A stretch of DNA of 19,635 nucleotides from Nocardioidaceae bacterium (GTDB lineage: Bacteria; Actinomycetota; Actinomycetes; Propionibacteriales; Nocardioidaceae). Below the pieces are notes generated by a model that saw only the letters and a list, made by a program, of their open reading frames with translations, was not told where the DNA came from and did not search any database. Location: NCBI GenBank assembly GCA_013698435.1, contig JACCVA010000206.1, forward strand, positions 1 to 19,635. Reading direction: 5' to 3'. The position numbers were made by a program, and so were the translations under genes. Below, piece by piece: positions 19,616 to 19,635 of this stretch (positions within the stretch are counted from its first letter, which is position 1; every line of letters starts with the position of its first letter).

Positions 19616-19635
19616 TAGCGGACAGGGCCCGGACG

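Overview
The window is a high-GC chromosomal segment from an actinobacterium. The evidence is strong third-position G/C bias, GTG/TTG starts, an actinobacterial-only DUF3117 gene, and gene order around a SigE-type sigma factor that matches the mycobacterial sigE locus. Protein style fits Nocardioidaceae or a related family, but that is an impression. No IS element, phage gene, tRNA, rRNA or CRISPR array was seen. No gene-free stretch exceeds about 230 bases. This reads as core chromosome rather than a mobile island.

Left part (1-5140). A TM-helix (MscS-related) membrane protein runs off the left edge. Next come a PRC-barrel/DUF2382 stress protein and a divergent four-helix membrane protein. 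Their shared 203-bp intergenic region holds two back-to-back SigB/SigF-type promoters and two TTACnnnGTAA palindromes. A compact minus-strand operon follows: paaX-type regulator, enoyl-CoA hydratase/isomerase, then an L,D-transpeptidase-like wall enzyme, all with overlapping junctions. Divergent from it is a 55-codon DUF3117 gene.

Middle (5369-12538). A leucyl aminopeptidase (M17) and a membrane fatty-acid desaturase lie on the plus strand. Then comes the envelope-stress block: an O-methyltransferase divergent from sigE, an anti-sigma factor fused to a full RseB-like sensor, and an HtrA serine protease. As recalled, the order (methyltransferase, sigE, rseA, htrA, tatB, then mrp, DUF1003 and MgtE-N/CBS) parallels M. 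tuberculosis Rv1220c-Rv1232c.

Right part (12547-19635). The minus-strand operon MgtE-N/CBS, DUF1003, mrp, tatB converges on htrA. A PhzF-family enzyme, a conserved gene of unknown function, an EamA/DMT transporter and a secreted Rpf-LysM protein follow. The Rpf gene has a clear cyclic-di-AMP (ydaO-type) riboswitch in its leader. Two 51-nt intergenic hairpins (12547-12597 and 17080-17130), 42/51 identical, each sit between a convergent gene pair and look like members of a repeated hairpin/terminator family.

The genes share an envelope theme: stress sigma factor and protease, Tat export, two peptidoglycan enzymes, a channel-like protein, and c-di-AMP control of wall remodelling. Several genes appear to be leaderless, with a -10-like hexamer 6-7 nt before the start codon. 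The most notable non-coding signals are the repeated hairpin family, the divergent stress promoters with their palindromes, and the riboswitch.
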